NCBI GenBank assembly: GCA_025558095.1
Contig: JAIVFI010000009.1
Location: 1-64,000, forward strand
DNA from: Hyaloraphidium curvatum
Lineage: Eukaryota > Monoblepharomycota > Hyaloraphidiomycetes > Hyaloraphidiales > Hyaloraphidiaceae
Reading direction: 5' to 3'
DNA: 64,000 nucleotides
Shown here: in pieces, positions 39,853-50,193 of the stretch
How positions within the stretch are numbered: position 1 is the first letter of the stretch
Layout: every line of letters starts with the position of its first letter
Notes under the pieces: generated by a model
Seen by the model: the letters and a program-made list of their open reading frames with translations, nothing else
Database searches by the model: none
What the model was told of the DNA's origin: nothing
Position numbers and translations under genes: made by a program

Positions 39853-40842
39853 TCAAGTTCCGCCAGGCCGACCTCCCCCCCGATGCCTCCCGTCCGCATA
39901 CAGCGTCACGTTCCGCGACCTCTCCATCATCCTGTCCAGAAAGTAAAACGCCTGGTGCCGCCTCATCCCCGTCCTGTTCCTCACCAGCCGGTCCATGGCG
40001 TCGAACGCCGCCCCGATCCCCCCGGTCCGAGCATAAATCGCGTTGCCGTCCGCCATCGGCCGGACGTGCTCCATCGGTGCCGCGTCGAGGACCGCCATCA
40101 GCTCGCCGCGGCCGGACTCCCAGTCCCCGTGCCGCAGTTGCCGGGCCACGTCCCACGACCAGACGACGTCCAGGCCCCAGCCCGTCCTCTGCCCTTCGAA
40201 ATCGGGGAGGTACGTTTCCAGCGCGCGCCGGGAGAGGAGCGGGCACATGATCTCCACGAACCCCGAGCGCGGGCCCGCCCCTCCCCGCGCGAGGACGGAG
40301 GGGTCCTGCCGCAGGGCTTTGTGCCCGACGTGCGAGCCCTGTGTCAGCGCCGCCTGGGAAAGGTACAGGTCCAGCGTATCGGCGAGGTCGAAGAGGGTCT
40401 CCAGGTTGCGGCCGAGGAAGTCGACGTCGGCGTCGCAGAGGAGGAAGTGCGCGTACCGGGCGAACCGCGGTGCCAGCCCGCTCTTCCGGGCCCTGGAACG
40501 TTCCGCGGCGAGCACGGAATAAAGCGCGTCGAACTTGAACGAGTCCGGGCGGGAAAAGACCGTGTCGGCCCCGTTGCCGAGCATGGGGGCGCACGCGGAC
40601 GAGTTGCCGAAGTCCACGAGCGCCACGTCGAACGTCCGGTTCGGTGCGAGCAGCCACGGCTTGGCGGCCGCGAATTTGGAGGCGTCGCTGTCGCAGTCGG
40701 TGGAAATGAACGCGATGCGGCGTCGTCCGGCGGGAGGCGGGTCCGAGGACGCGGCGAGGAGCACCAGCACCGAGGCAGCCGCCAGCGCGGCAAGCAGGAG
40801 GGCGGCGCAGCGGAACGTGGGCGCCGGGGCCGCGATGCGCAT
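39853..40842 (-). CDS. DUF707-like type II membrane protein
   Basis: The ATG at 40842 (MRIAAPAPTF) is followed by a signal anchor (CAALLLAALAAASVLVLLA), so the protein is probably a Golgi or secretory-pathway lumenal enzyme. The body has RRIAFISTDCDSD, YAHFLLCDADVDFLGRNLE (an acidic DxD-like element), LDLYLSQAAL, SGFVEIMCPLLSRRALETYL, TGWGLDVVWSWDV and MRRHQAFYFL. The FVE-M-P-x-x-S-R and HGWGLD-like signatures are those of the DUF707 family found in plants and some protists, which is thought to have a glycosyltransferase-like fold. 329 residues, no intron. A frame open beyond the gene on both sides (to 39569) reads through the rRNA fragment and is not coding. Confidence 0.75.
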   Translation of the reverse strand: MRIAAPAPTFRCAALLLAALAAASVLVLLAASSDPPPAGRRRIAFISTDCDSDASKFAAAKPWLLAPNRTFDVALVDFGNSSACAPMLGNGADTVFSRPDSFKFDALYSVLAAERSRARKSGLAPRFARYAHFLLCDADVDFLGRNLETLFDLADTLDLYLSQAALTQGSHVGHKALRQDPSVLARGGAGPRSGFVEIMCPLLSRRALETYLPDFEGQRTGWGLDVVWSWDVARQLRHGDWESGRGELMAVLDAAPMEHVRPMADGNAIYARTGGIGAAFDAMDRLVRNRTGMRRHQAFYFLDRMMERSRNVTLYADGRHRGGGRPGGT

Positions 40843-41115
40843 ATGGGGCGGCCTGGCGCCCCGGACGGGTACGGGGTTCGGTGTTTGCCGAGTCAAGTTG
40901 GGGGACGAGTCCGAGCGTCTCAGACATTCCTGCCTGCCGCCGAATCTCGGATCGCCGGCAACTCAATGAGCACCGCGCTTAGGCCACGGATCACCGGACA
41001 TGATGTAGATTCACCCCATTCCCCTCGCTCTTTCCCCCCCAAAACGCTCGCCGCCGTCTTTGGAAGGTTGCAGTCGGATAGCGGATCGGCCCCCACAATC
41101 AGCTAATCACGGCCA

Positions 41116-42100
41116 CTATATCATGCGGATCCTGGCGCTCCCGGTGATGTACAAGCGCTTCCTTGCGGTATCATACGCGAGGGCCGCCGGCAGGACGAAC
41201 TGCGTCGCCGTTGTCGACGGCGGCAGCCCGTCACATGCGAAGCCCTGGGTTCCCGTGCCCGCGAACGTGGAAGCGATCCCGTCCGGGGCTACGGCCCTGA
41301 TCAGGTTGCCCGAGCTGGACCCGACGTAGAGCGTCCCTCCGGAATCCTTGACGGCGCTGTAGGGGGTGATGACCGAGGCAGCGCTGGCCGGGCCGCCGTC
41401 ACCTGCGTTGGAGGCCGATCCGTTGCCCATGAAAACCGTAGCAGCTGCTCCCGAGATGGGCTGCATGAAAATCTTATGGGAAGACATCGCCATCATGAGG
41501 AGGTTGTCTTGGTCGAACATTGTCAGGAAGTCCGGGAGGACGGGGGCAACGAAGGAGCCGATTGTCGAGATGACGCCGCCCGACACTTTTCGCACCACTC
41601 GTGCACTGGATTGGGAAATGTAGACAGCTCCATCCGCCCCCACGGCCAACCCCTTTGGACTTCCGACCTGGGCAGCGGTCGGGACGTTTCCGTCCCCCGC
41701 CACGCCGGAAGTGCCGTTGCCGGCGAAGGTGGTGATGATTCCGGTCGTAAGAACGACCTTCCTGATGCGATTGGAGCCGAAGTCGGCGATGAGAAGGTCG
41801 CCCGACGAGTCGAATACGCATTGATGCGGATTGTTGATCTTCTCAAGCGTCGCCTGGCCCCCGTCGCCACAAAAGCCTGAGGTGCCGTTCCCGGCAAAGG
41901 TGGTGATGATGCCCGTCGTAACGTCCACGCGGCGCACGACGTGGTTGGTCGTGCTGAAGAAGACGTTGCCGGACGGATCCAGGCGGATTCCCCTCGTGGT
42001 GATGTTCGCCTCTGTCGCCAGCCCGCCGTCGCCCGTGTATCCCTGGGCTCCTGTGCCGGCAAACGTTGACACGATGGGGGGCGTGACGTATCTGGATGTG
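41116..42100 (-). CDS. NHL-repeat beta-propeller protein, 5' end unresolved
   Basis: At least five NHL-type repeats are visible, each with an I-(S/T)TFAGNGTxG-like strand and a following GDGG turn: VSTFAGTGAQGYTGDGG, ITTFAGNGTSGFCGDGG, ITTFAGNGTSGVAGDG, TVFMGNGSASNAGDGG and ASTFAGTGTQGFACDG. Between them run GIRLDPSGNVFFS, CVFDSSGDLLIADFGSNRIR, GLAVGADGAVYIS and SAVKDSGGTLYVG. Six-bladed propellers of this type are often extracellular. The stop is at 41118-41116. The frame stays open to the left well past 42100 but loses family character; the true start, probably with a signal peptide, lies in an upstream exon I could not identify. Confidence 0.75.
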
Positions 42101-42817
42101 GGCGCGGTCAGCGTCGGGGAGCGGGGGCTGCTGGAGGCCCCACCTCCTATACAGGTGCCCGGAAAATGCTGTACTGGACGCAGGCGACGTGCCCTTCGGG
42201 GGATCGATGCGCGCCTCAGGTTCCTCTTCCAACTTAGCCGTTGGTGCCCTTGTGCTATGTGAGCAAACGAGAAAGGACACCGGTGGCGGCAAAGATATGA
42301 ACTCCGGGCCGGCGCCGAAAAGTCCATCCGGCGCGGGCGCAAATCCCTCCTCATCGACGACGGAGCGACGGGAGGACACGGCGTGGCGAGCGTACGAGTT
42401 CTTTTCCCGGGCTGGCGGCACAGTTGAACTGAGCGGAAACTGGGGAGGTTGGGGGACGAGAAGAAGACGCCGGGCAGGAATGATCCAATTGAGGAGAAGG
42501 ATAGTGGAACTGATCTTCCAATGCCCAAGTGATCGCTCGTACCCCTCCAGCACCTGAAGCAAATGCGCAAGAAGCCGTCACCGCACGATCGGGCACGTGC
42601 TCTCCACCCGCGAACCCGCTGTGTTCCTCAATCTGATCAGGCGACGGAACTTTCGACGATTGCTCGCCCCCTCGAGTCGGCGCCTCAGCTCGCCTTGACG
42701 CTTCAGTCCACCGATGGATCAAAGGCAGATGAGAATGTATCAATTCAACCAATGGCATCCGTCTATCCCAAATCAGTTCCCCATCCAAAAGCGTCCTCCC
42801 AACTTCACCATCCCCTC

Positions 42818-44968
42818 TCACCTCTCCGCCAGCGCCTGGTGCACCAAACTGACCACCACGCTCCCCTCCCCCACCCCGCTCGCCACCCTCTTCACGCTCG
42901 CGCTGCGGACGTCCCCCACGGCAAACACCCCCGGCGCCGCGGTCTCGAACAGCCGCGGGGGGCGGTCCAGAGGCCAGCCCGCCGAGGCGAGCTCCTCGGG
43001 GGTGAGGTGGAACCCGGTCTTGACGAAGCCCTGGGGGTCGAGGACGATGCGGGAGCAGCCCTTGAGCCACTCGCTGTTCCGGACGGATGGAGTAAGATGC
43101 TATCAGCGACGGGACAGGGTACGGGACCCACGTGTTGCTGGTCGCGCCGGCCATGCTGAAGACGTGCCGCACGGGCTTGGTGACGAGCTGTGGGGGGGAC
43201 ACTGCCGAGTCCTTCCACGTCACGGAGGCCAGGTGGCCGTCAGAATCCCCTGTCAGCTCGACGATCTCGGATTTGACGTGCAGCGAGATGTTGGGCGTGG
43301 ATTCGATCCGGTCGATCAGGTACTTGCTCATGGTCTCGCTCTGCGGTCGGCAGGTCAGCGGAATCCGGGGGACACGCAAGCCGGGGACCCACCAGCGCGC
43401 GCCGGACGAGGATGTACACGTGCGCCGAGGTCTGGCTGAGGAACACGGCCGCCTGGCCCGCCGAGTTGCCGCCGCCGACGATGATAACCTCCTCGGTCCG
43501 GCAGAGCTGGGCTTCGATGTAGGTGGCGCCGTAGTACACGCCTGCGGGCCCGGCTGGTCAAGCAATCGAAAGCGCGGCGCCAGCGGGGACGACCCACCCC
43601 GGCTCTCGAACTGCGCCAGGTTCGGCAGCCCCAGCTTGCGGTACTTTGCCCCCGTCGCGATGACCACCGACTTGGCCTTGACGGCCTTCTCGCCCTCCCT
43701 GTCGGCGAAGGAGACCGCGTACGGGAAGGAGGAGCAGTCGATGCCTTTGACGGCCGTGGCCACGCGCACCATGGCACCGAACTTCTCGGCCTGGGTGAGG
43801 GCGCGCGCCGAGAGGGCCTGGCCGGAGATGCCGGTGGGGAAGCCGAGGTCTGGCGGGCAACAATGTCAGCAAGCGGATGGAGTTCGGACGGCCCGTCCAT
43901 CGACCCACAGTTTTCGATCTTGGAGCTGGTCCCAGCCTGCCCTCCCGGCACGTTGGATTCGAGCACCACGGTGTCCAGCCCCTCACTAGCCGCGTACACG
44001 GCCGCGGCCAGTCCCGACGGCCCCGCCCCCACCACGATCACGTCGTGCACGCCCTCGGGGTCCAGGGTCGGGTTGAGCTCCAGGCACTCGGCGAGCTCCG
44101 CGTCGCTGGGGTTGCGGAGAACGTTGGTGCCGCGGCAGATGGCGACGGGGAAGTCGGCGATGGAGACGTGGAAGCGCTCCAGGAGGGTCTCGATCAGGGG
44201 GTCCTCATCGACGTCGATGTCTAGAACGGGGGAGGAAAGAGAGTCAGATCACGAGATCAACCGCCAGCGGCGCAGCCACCAACACTTGTAGGGGTGACCA
44301 GTGCGCGACAGGAACCCCTTGAGCCTCAGCGTGTCTGAGTTCCACTTGCTCCCGATGAGCAGCACGTCCCCGACGCTCCTCATGATCAGGCTGACCCTCC
44401 GCAGGATAAAGGCCCGCATGATGACGTCCGACAGTTCGCTGTCCGTCCGCACGAGCTGCTGCAGGTCTGCTGCCGACATGGTGATGGCCGTGCCGGCCTC
44501 GGTGCCGTGGATGTCGACCAGCGAGCGGCGGCCGGCCAGCATGTTGACCTCGCCCGTGAACTGGCCCGGGCCGTGCTCCACGATTACCACGTCGCCCTTG
44601 CCGTCCTCGGGCGCCGTCACGGTGATCTTGCCCGACTCGATGACGAGGAAGGGAACGTCGGCCGCGCCGGCGGTGATCAGCGCGTCGCCTGGCTTGAAGG
44701 CGACCTGGCGGGCGCCGGGACGGGCGCGGATGCGGGCGATCTGGGCCGGGCTCAGTCTGGGGAACACCTGCTCGCGCCGCTCCAGCGCGGGGTCGGCGGA
44801 AGCGCCTGGCCGCTTCACGGGGGGCATCTCGGGCACTTCGGGCACGGAGGGCGGCACTGCGGTCGCAGCGGCGGCCATCGCGGCGCGGAACGGGCGGTAA
44901 GAAACTCGGGCGGCGGGTCGGAGGAGCGGGAGGACGGCGGCCGTGGCAGCAAGCCTCAGGAGGAGCAT
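42818..44968 (-). CDS. cNMP-binding domain fused to a thioredoxin-reductase-like FAD oxidoreductase, six exons
   Basis: Exons 44968-44284, 44220-43909, 43849-43599, 43541-43393, 43340-43132, 43073-42818. The N-terminus (MLLLRLAATAAVLPLLRPA) could target mitochondria. A cyclic-nucleotide-binding fold follows (FLVIESGKITVTAPEDG, GQFTGEVNMLAGRRSLV), then HPYKYIDVDEDP and VAICRGTNVLRNPSDAELA. The flavoprotein half has VHDVIVVGAGPSGLAAAVYA (FAD GxGxxG), GGQAGTSSKIENYLGFPTG, VVIATGAKYRKLGLP, VIIVGGGNSAGQAAVFLSQ (NAD(P) GxGxxA) and PGVFAVGDVRS. The usual TrxR CxxC position reads VYYGATYIEAQL, so no redox disulphide is present. This architecture is known from bacteria. The likely reaction is NAD(P)H-dependent FAD reduction with an unknown acceptor, regulated by a nucleotide ligand. 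Confidence 0.87.
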
Positions 44969-45102
44969 GCGATGCTCGCGCAGCGATCGGAGTTGTCCCG
45001 CGGGGTGGCTGTGCGTTCCGATCTTCCGGCCGGGTTTCCAAATGGTTTGAAACGGCCGCTGCTCTTCCGCATTCCACTCGTTTCCACCGCTCCCTCGACG
45101 CT
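44969..45102. promoter_or_regulatory. Shared divergent promoter region
   Basis: The flavoprotein fusion (leftward from 44968) and the UBP zinc-finger gene (rightward from 45103) start 134 bases apart, so both promoters must be within this stretch. No specific site recognised. Confidence 0.4.
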
Positions 45103-45522
45103 ATGGCCTCGTGCACTCACACCGACTCGATCAAGTGGGACGTGAAGAGGCGGGTCTCGCCCAAGAGGGCCCGAAACGCCGCCCAACCCCCGCTCCCGCC
45201 GGCCGCAGCCACACTCACGGGAAGCGCGAATGCGAGGACTGCGTCAAGATCGGGGCCCGCTGGGTGCATCTCCGCAAGTGCATGACGTGCGGACACGTCG
45301 GTGGGCACCGGCGGAGCCGGAATCGCGTCCGCTTGCGTGGACTGTCTCCCCGTGCTTATCTCCGGCCCCGTTTCGTCGACGACAGCGTGCTGCGACTCGT
45401 CGCCCAACAAGCACGCGACCAAGCACTCTTATGCCAAGGAGCACCCGATCGTCATGTCGTACGAGCCGGGGGAGCAGTGGCTCTGGTGCTATGGTGGGCA
45501 GGACCGTCGCCGTTGGGGGTGA
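45103..45522 (+). CDS. Small UBP-type zinc-finger protein
   Basis: A short protein composed of a UBP-type (ubiquitin-binding) zinc finger. ATG 45103 gives MASCTHTDSIKWDVK, matching the CTH-x-D-x-I start. The second block, RECEDCVKIGARWVHLRKC and MTCGHV, and the third, CCDSSPNKHATKH with HPIVMSYEPGEQWLWCY, contain the remaining Cys/His ligands and the Trp/Tyr that contact the ubiquitin tail. The intron 45301-45385 (GTGGGC...CAG) makes GHVACCDSS. A first intron between DVKRR and RECEDC (about 45154-45225) is required by the frame change; its edges are uncertain. Small stand-alone proteins of this kind are common in bacteria. Confidence 0.78.
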
Positions 45523-45730
45523 ATGTGAGCTGACGCGACGCGCCGTCGGGCAGTTGACGAGGCAATGATGGAATACGAGTGACGAGGCGCTCGGGGGAGG
45601 CGAGAGGAGATTTGGATTTTCGCGGATCAGTTCTGCCATCTTGGTCGACGAATGGATGTCTTTCCCGCTTCCGCGCACCTGATCTCTGGACCATTTCCCT
45701 CCGGATTGTCTCTTGGATTGTCTTCTCGGT

Positions 45731-46138
45731 TCAGTTCTTTTTCGGGACCGGGCCCGCTCCCCCGGTGGTCCCCTGCCACCCTCCGCATCCCGTCCAGCCT
45801 GAAGCGAGCACCCTCACTAGCTCCACCGACCTCGCCGTCAGCTCCTTCTCGAGCTCCGCGGCCCTCGCTGGACCACTCGCCTCCGCCGCCTCCGCCCGTG
45901 ATCCCGCACCCACGGCGTCGGATTGCGCCCGCGCGGCGCGTTGCTCGGCATCCGTTGCGCGGGCTTCTGCGGAGCTGAGGCGGTCGAGCCGCTTGTCGGC
46001 CCAGCTTTCGGCGGCGGCCAGCCGGAGTTCGAGCTCGGCAACGCGTTCTCGGCAGCGGCGAACCACGTCTTCCACCGCGCAGCCGCCCGCCCACCCCCGC
46101 TCCGCCGCGCCCGCGCCGTCCAACTTGCCGTCCTCCAT
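45731..46138 (-). CDS. Coiled-coil protein, paralogous cassette of the ankyrin gene
   Basis: ATG 46138 (MEDGKLDGAGAAERGW). The 135-residue product is almost entirely a coiled coil: RVAELELRLAAAESWADKRL, DRLSSAEARATDAEQRAARA, AAELEKELTARSVELVRVLA, then a short Gly/Trp-rich tail. The same succession (ELELRLAA-x-ES-x-AD-x-RL-x-RL, AEARA, TERSVELVRVLA) closes the ankyrin gene at 30.4-30.8 kb, and the DNA is also similar, for example AGCACCCTCAC-AGCTCCACCGACCTC on the plus strand at both places. No ankyrin repeats are found upstream here, so this may be a truncated copy or an independent small gene. Confidence 0.6.
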   Translation of the reverse strand: MEDGKLDGAGAAERGWAGGCAVEDVVRRCRERVAELELRLAAAESWADKRLDRLSSAEARATDAEQRAARAQSDAVGAGSRAEAAEASGPARAAELEKELTARSVELVRVLASGWTGCGGWQGTTGGAGPVPKKN

Positions 46139-46298
46139 CGTGCCTACGCCGCCGCCGATGTTTTGGTCCTGCCACGGACGAGAGAACTGTGACCGGCGCT
46201 TAGGCGCCTCCTCAATCCCTCACCGAATCGTGCCGAGTCAGACCGACCGCGTCCCCGAACCGCGGTTCCGACCGCCGGCTGGCCGGCGCGCCTCCGTA

Positions 46299-47617
46299 AT
46301 GTTCCGCGAGCGGGGGCCGGCGGCGTCCGGCGCGGCGGCGGCTCTGCTGGGGCTCCTCGCGGCGCTGTTTTCCGCCGCAGTGCGTGTGGGCCCGCCGCCG
46401 CCCCCCGTGGTGCGCCGGCCCGTGCCCCCCGACACGTCGCCGCGGGTCGCCACCGCTTCGCCCGACATTGTCGACATGCGCGGCCGCGTGGTGGTCCCGC
46501 TGCGGCACGGCGCCTGGGACCCCGAAAAGTGCGACCTCCCGCACACAAAGGTCGACGCGGGATGCCCGCGGTTCGTCGCACTGGAACTGATGCACGCCAT
46601 GGGATTGGGACACCTGGTAGCCGAAATCGCCGCGGGGATCGCCGCGGCCCACTTTTTCAACGCGACCTTTGCCATCGCGGCCAACCAGAAGTGGGGCTCG
46701 AATCACGGGGACTACTCGGACTGGTTCCCGGCCTTTTCGCGGATCTACCTCGGCGAAACCACGCTGGAGGAGGTCAGGGAGAAGTGCAAGCCGAAAGAAA
46801 TCCGCCCGAAGGTGTGGAGCGACATGCGCCTCCACTCCCGCGAGTGCAAAGCAATCTTCGTGCTCCCCAACCTGGGCGGGGACCTGTACGGCGGCCGCCC
46901 CGGGTACGTCACCTGGCAGACCCGTACGCGTCGGAGATCGCCGCCCCGGCCTTCCGGTGCAAGTTCCGCCGCACGCTCTGGAAGCCGTCCTACGAGCTCT
47001 TTTCGCGCGGGGACCCCTTCTTCAACGTCGTCACGCACGTGCGCGTGGGCGACATCAACACGCGGCACAACGACACGGACTACTTCCGCGGGTTCCACCG
47101 GGCGATGGAGGACGTCTTCTCGCGGCTTCCCGCCGACCTGAACTTCCCGCGGAGGTACATCTTCGTCTACGAGGGCTCGGTGCTCCCCCCCGCCCGCCGC
47201 CTCGCGCGCCGCCTGGACCTCGCATCTGCGCTCACCCCCGTTCCGGAACGCCTGCGCTTCCTCGCCGGCGCCGTCCCGGGCGCGCTCTTCCTCGCCGGGA
47301 TGGACCCCCCGCACGCGCTGTGGCACTTCCACCGCGCGGACGTGGTGCACACGACCGGGTCGTCGTTTCCCTACGTCGCGACGATCGCGGCGGAGGACGA
47401 TCGGCCGGTGGTTGTGGACGGGCCGCCGAAGGAGGCCAAGAATGGGGGGGGGATGTGGGGGCTTGCCAGGGCGGGGCATGCGAGGGTAGGGCCGGGGGGC
47501 GAGGTGGGGTATTTCGATAAAGCTATGCTGGAGGGGAAGATGCGGAGGTTGGGGGAAGAGAAGCGGCGGGCGGTGGGGGAGGGAAGTGCGACAGCGGGGA
47601 ACGAGGGTATCGGGTAA
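46299..47617 (+). CDS. Fucosyltransferase-like type II membrane protein with a frame break
   Basis: ATG 46299, short N-terminus and signal anchor (SGAAAALLGLLAALFSAAV), Pro-rich stem, then a lumenal domain: GCPRFVALELMHAMGLGHLV, AHFFNATFAIAANQKWGS, GDYSDWFPAFSRIYLG, VVTHVRVGDINTRHNDTDYF (compare the VHIRRGD GDP-fucose-binding motif), RRYIFVYEGS and ADVVHTTGSSFPYVATIA. The reading frame changes once near 46860-46936. A 77-nt GT-AG intron would restore it but would remove the attractive segment FVLPNLGGDLYGG; the 16-nt GTACGT...CAG pair is too short and gives the wrong phase. A single-base error is equally possible. Donor and acceptor sugars are unproven. Confidence 0.7.
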
Positions 47618-47762
47618 TGCGGCGTGCTTCTCGAAGCGAACTTTGGGCCTGTTTGATATTCAGAGTGCACGACCTTGTCCGAAAGGAAACCTCGCCCTCA
47701 CCTAAACGTTTGAGAGGAGTGAGGGGCTTTCGCGCCGGGAGCGCCAGGTCACACCATTCGCC

Positions 47763-48987
47763 ATGGCCCCTCCTGCCTCGTGGGAGTCGGACTTTGACCG
47801 CTCCGCGTACGTTGAGGTCGTGTCGGTAGCCTCCGCCAGGCTTGCTGGCCTCGTGTCCCAAACCGCCGACCGCCTCGTCTCCCGGGACCCGTCGGAATGG
47901 CCGCGACTCTGGACCCGCGGCGACGTGCCTGAAGTCGATGTTCCACTCGATCTCTTCCTTCGGCGCGGTAAAGCGGCCACTGCGTACTTCGCCGTGCGGT
48001 TTTTCGGCGGGAAGCGGGTGCCCCCAGGTGCCGCGCCGCAGGCCGTGGTTGACGATGTCTGGCTCCAGATCTTCGCCAGATCATTCCACGTCTTGCGGCA
48101 GGCCGCCTTCAAGCTCGCCGCCGTGGCCGCTTTCAAGCTCGCCGCCGTGGCCGCTGCGGTTGGGTGGGAGGCGCGTTGGGAGAGCGGGACGGACGCCACC
48201 GTGGTCCCCGCAGCGACGGCGCCTTAGTACAGCGTTTACCGCACCTTCTTCGCCATGTCCGCCGAGTTCATGGTGTTCGACATCGGTCTGGCCATGGAGA
48301 GGTCGGAGCCGGCGGGCAGGAGGCTTGCCCGAGACGTCAACTTTGTGGACCTCGCGGCAGACCTTGCCGTGCTCATGCGGCCCGCGATCGATGCGGGCGG
48401 ATTCTACGCCAGCTCGCGAAGGGGATTGCAAGGGGTCGTCCGGGGTTACAGCTTCTACTGCTACGTGCTCCTCGGCATGGTCATCGGCGCGCCCGCAGTG
48501 TGGCCGGATCACTCCAAGGACCTGGCTTCGAAGGTCAGCGGACTTGCCCGCCCGGCCGAAGTCACTTTCTGACCCACGACATGCCCGGCAGGGACTCCGC
48601 TCTCCTGGCCACCACTTTGTCGCGTTCCTTTCGGATTATCTCGACTCGCTCACCCCCGCGGACCGCAGCGACCCGGACTGCCGGCGGCTGTTCTCCTTGC
48701 TTACGGACTTGCAGCTCCTCCTGTGCACCGACATGAAGGTCAAGAGCTGCCCCTGCTGCACCCAGAAGCACGATGGCGCCAACGCCGGCGATCGGTGCGA
48801 CAAGTGCGGCATGGCCGCCGGACCCGGGGTCAAGCTCAGGAGGTGCAAGAGGTGCGCCACGGCGCACTACTGCTCCCTCGAGTGCCAGAAGCAGGCATGG
48901 GCCGGCGGGCACAAGGTGGTGTGCGTCGAGGCAAGGGGGGCAGAGGTGGTCGGTGATGCGGGGGTCGGGCCTGGTTCGGCCGCGTGA
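47763..48987 (+). CDS. MYND zinc-finger protein, three exons
   Basis: Exons 47763-48158, 48228-48533, 48592-48987. The first intron (GTTGGG...TTAG, 69 nt) is a multiple of three and ends with the TAG that would otherwise stop translation; the second (GTCAGC...CAG, 58 nt) corrects the frame. The C-terminal MYND finger has DRCDKCGMAAGPG, LRRCKRCATAHYCSLEC and QKQAWAGGHKVVC, with all eight Cys/His ligands. A preceding CPCC cluster may bind another metal. The N-terminal 250 residues are helical and unrecognised (VDVPLDLFLRRGKAATAYF, YSFYCYVLLGMVIGAPAVW). Residues about 114-130 contain a perfect-looking duplication, AAFKLAAV twice. Likely a protein-interaction factor. Confidence 0.75.
48102..48149 (+). 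repeat. 24-base tandem duplication in a coding exon
   Basis: Two adjacent 24-base units, GCCGCCTTCAAGCTCGCC... and GCCGCTTTCAAGCTCGCC..., differ at one base and encode AAFKLAAV twice. Being in phase, the duplication lengthens a helix by eight residues without breaking the frame. Confidence 0.85.
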
Positions 48988-49207
48988 GGGCCGCAGTCAG
49001 CGGAGATTGCTCGATGCGAGGTGTCTTTGTATGTTTTGTCTTCATCCTGGTTGAGATGGTCTTGACTGCTTCGAAGGAGCGAACGCCTCCACAGCCAGCG
49101 CAGACGCGCCGCCACTCTACTGTCTCCCAAACACAACCGAGCTACTCGCTCTGCTTCGCACCCGCCGCAACTTTCCCGTCCCCACCCGCCGCTCGCCGCG
49201 CACCGCA

Positions 49208-49723
49208 ATGTCCGCCCCCACCCTCGCCGACCTCGCCCGCCGCGTCGCCCGCCTCGAGGACGCCGAGGCCATCAAGGCTCTCAAGGCGCGCTACTGCGCC
49301 GCCTGCGACCGCGGGTACGACGCCGACGCCATCGCCTCCATGTACGCCGAAGACGGAATCTGGGACGGCGGCCGCACGTTCGGGCGGAAGGTCGGCCGGG
49401 AGGCGATAAGGAAGCACTTCCAGGGCGCGGCGGGGAGGATCAGCATCGCGCGGCACCAGGTGATGAACCCCGACGTACGGGTGTCGGAGGACGGGAGCGA
49501 GGCCGAGGGGGAGTGGCTGCTTTTCCAGCCGTGCACGGACTCGGAGGCCGGTGCGGCGTGGTTGGCGGCGACGTATCATGACCGCTACGTCAAGGTGGCC
49601 GGGAAGTGGCTGTTCAAGGAGACGGTGATCGACGTGGCGTTTTATACGCCGTACAAGGAGGGATGGGGGGAGAAGAGGTTCATCCCGGGGAGGGAGCCTG
49701 AGGGGTTCGTGGGGAAGATGTGA
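49208..49723 (+). CDS. SnoaL-like/NTF2-fold protein
   Basis: A 171-residue single-exon protein of the SnoaL-4-like branch of the NTF2 superfamily. It opens LADLARRVARLEDAEAIKAL with KARYCAACDRGYDADAIASM, then YAEDGIWDGGRTFGRKVGRE, the usual first helix pair and strand. Further marks are ISIARHQVMNPDVRV (with the conserved His), EGEWLLFQPC and YHDRYVKVAGKWLFKETV. Relatives are small dehydratases, cyclases, isomerases or proteins of unknown function. The product ends GREPEGFVGKM. Confidence 0.85.
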   Translation: MSAPTLADLARRVARLEDAEAIKALKARYCAACDRGYDADAIASMYAEDGIWDGGRTFGRKVGREAIRKHFQGAAGRISIARHQVMNPDVRVSEDGSEAEGEWLLFQPCTDSEAGAAWLAATYHDRYVKVAGKWLFKETVIDVAFYTPYKEGWGEKRFIPGREPEGFVGKM

Positions 49724-50193
49724 GGCTGGGAGGGTGCCGGAGGTGTCGGTTCGCCGGGAAACTGGGAGGTGGGGCCGTCGCGAGGCTGCCAAAGCGGCCG
49801 GCATTGTACGTTTTCAAGCTCTGAAACCTTGGATGATGTGCTTGGAGGTCTTAAGATAGCTGATGGGCTGTACGTGAGACGGGGTTGGACAAGCTCGTGA
49901 TAGCCTGAGGCGAAGAGGTCCGGGGAGCCATTCTGAGCAGCGAACCCCGATTGGACCCCAGGATGAGGAAACTCAAGAGCCTGTATTGCTGCAGAATTCC
50001 GTCCGGCTTCATTCGTCCTGGTTGGATGGCGCGGAGAGCGGGGTCCGTGTTGCCGACCGTTTTCACGTGCACGCCGATACAAGAGCCTGCGCGCGTCCCT
50101 CCCAACCTCCGCCTCGTTTGTTTCCCTCGGCCCCGCTCGCCTCGCCCGCCTCTCCTCCCGCCGCCGCACTTTCTCCTGCGTGCCTCCGTCGCC
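49724..50193. other. Intergenic region
   Basis: About 470 bases between the SnoaL-like stop and the acyl-CoA dehydrogenase start, less GC-rich than the genes. No gene or RNA recognised. Confidence 0.4.

Noticed and set aside
39569-40966. 465-codon minus-strand frame through the DUF707 region
   Set aside because: Its C-terminal end translates the mitochondrial LSU rRNA fragment and its frame differs from the DUF707 protein, so it is not coding.
46905-46920. GTACGT...CAG as an intron in the fucosyltransferase-like gene
   Set aside because: Only 16 nt, far below the 44-nt minimum seen elsewhere, and its length does not correct the frame.
48225-48227. In-frame TAG in the second MYND gene as a nonsense mutation
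   Set aside because: Here, unlike in the other MYND gene, the TAG is the acceptor of a well-formed 69-nt intron with a GTTGGG donor, so no mutation is needed.
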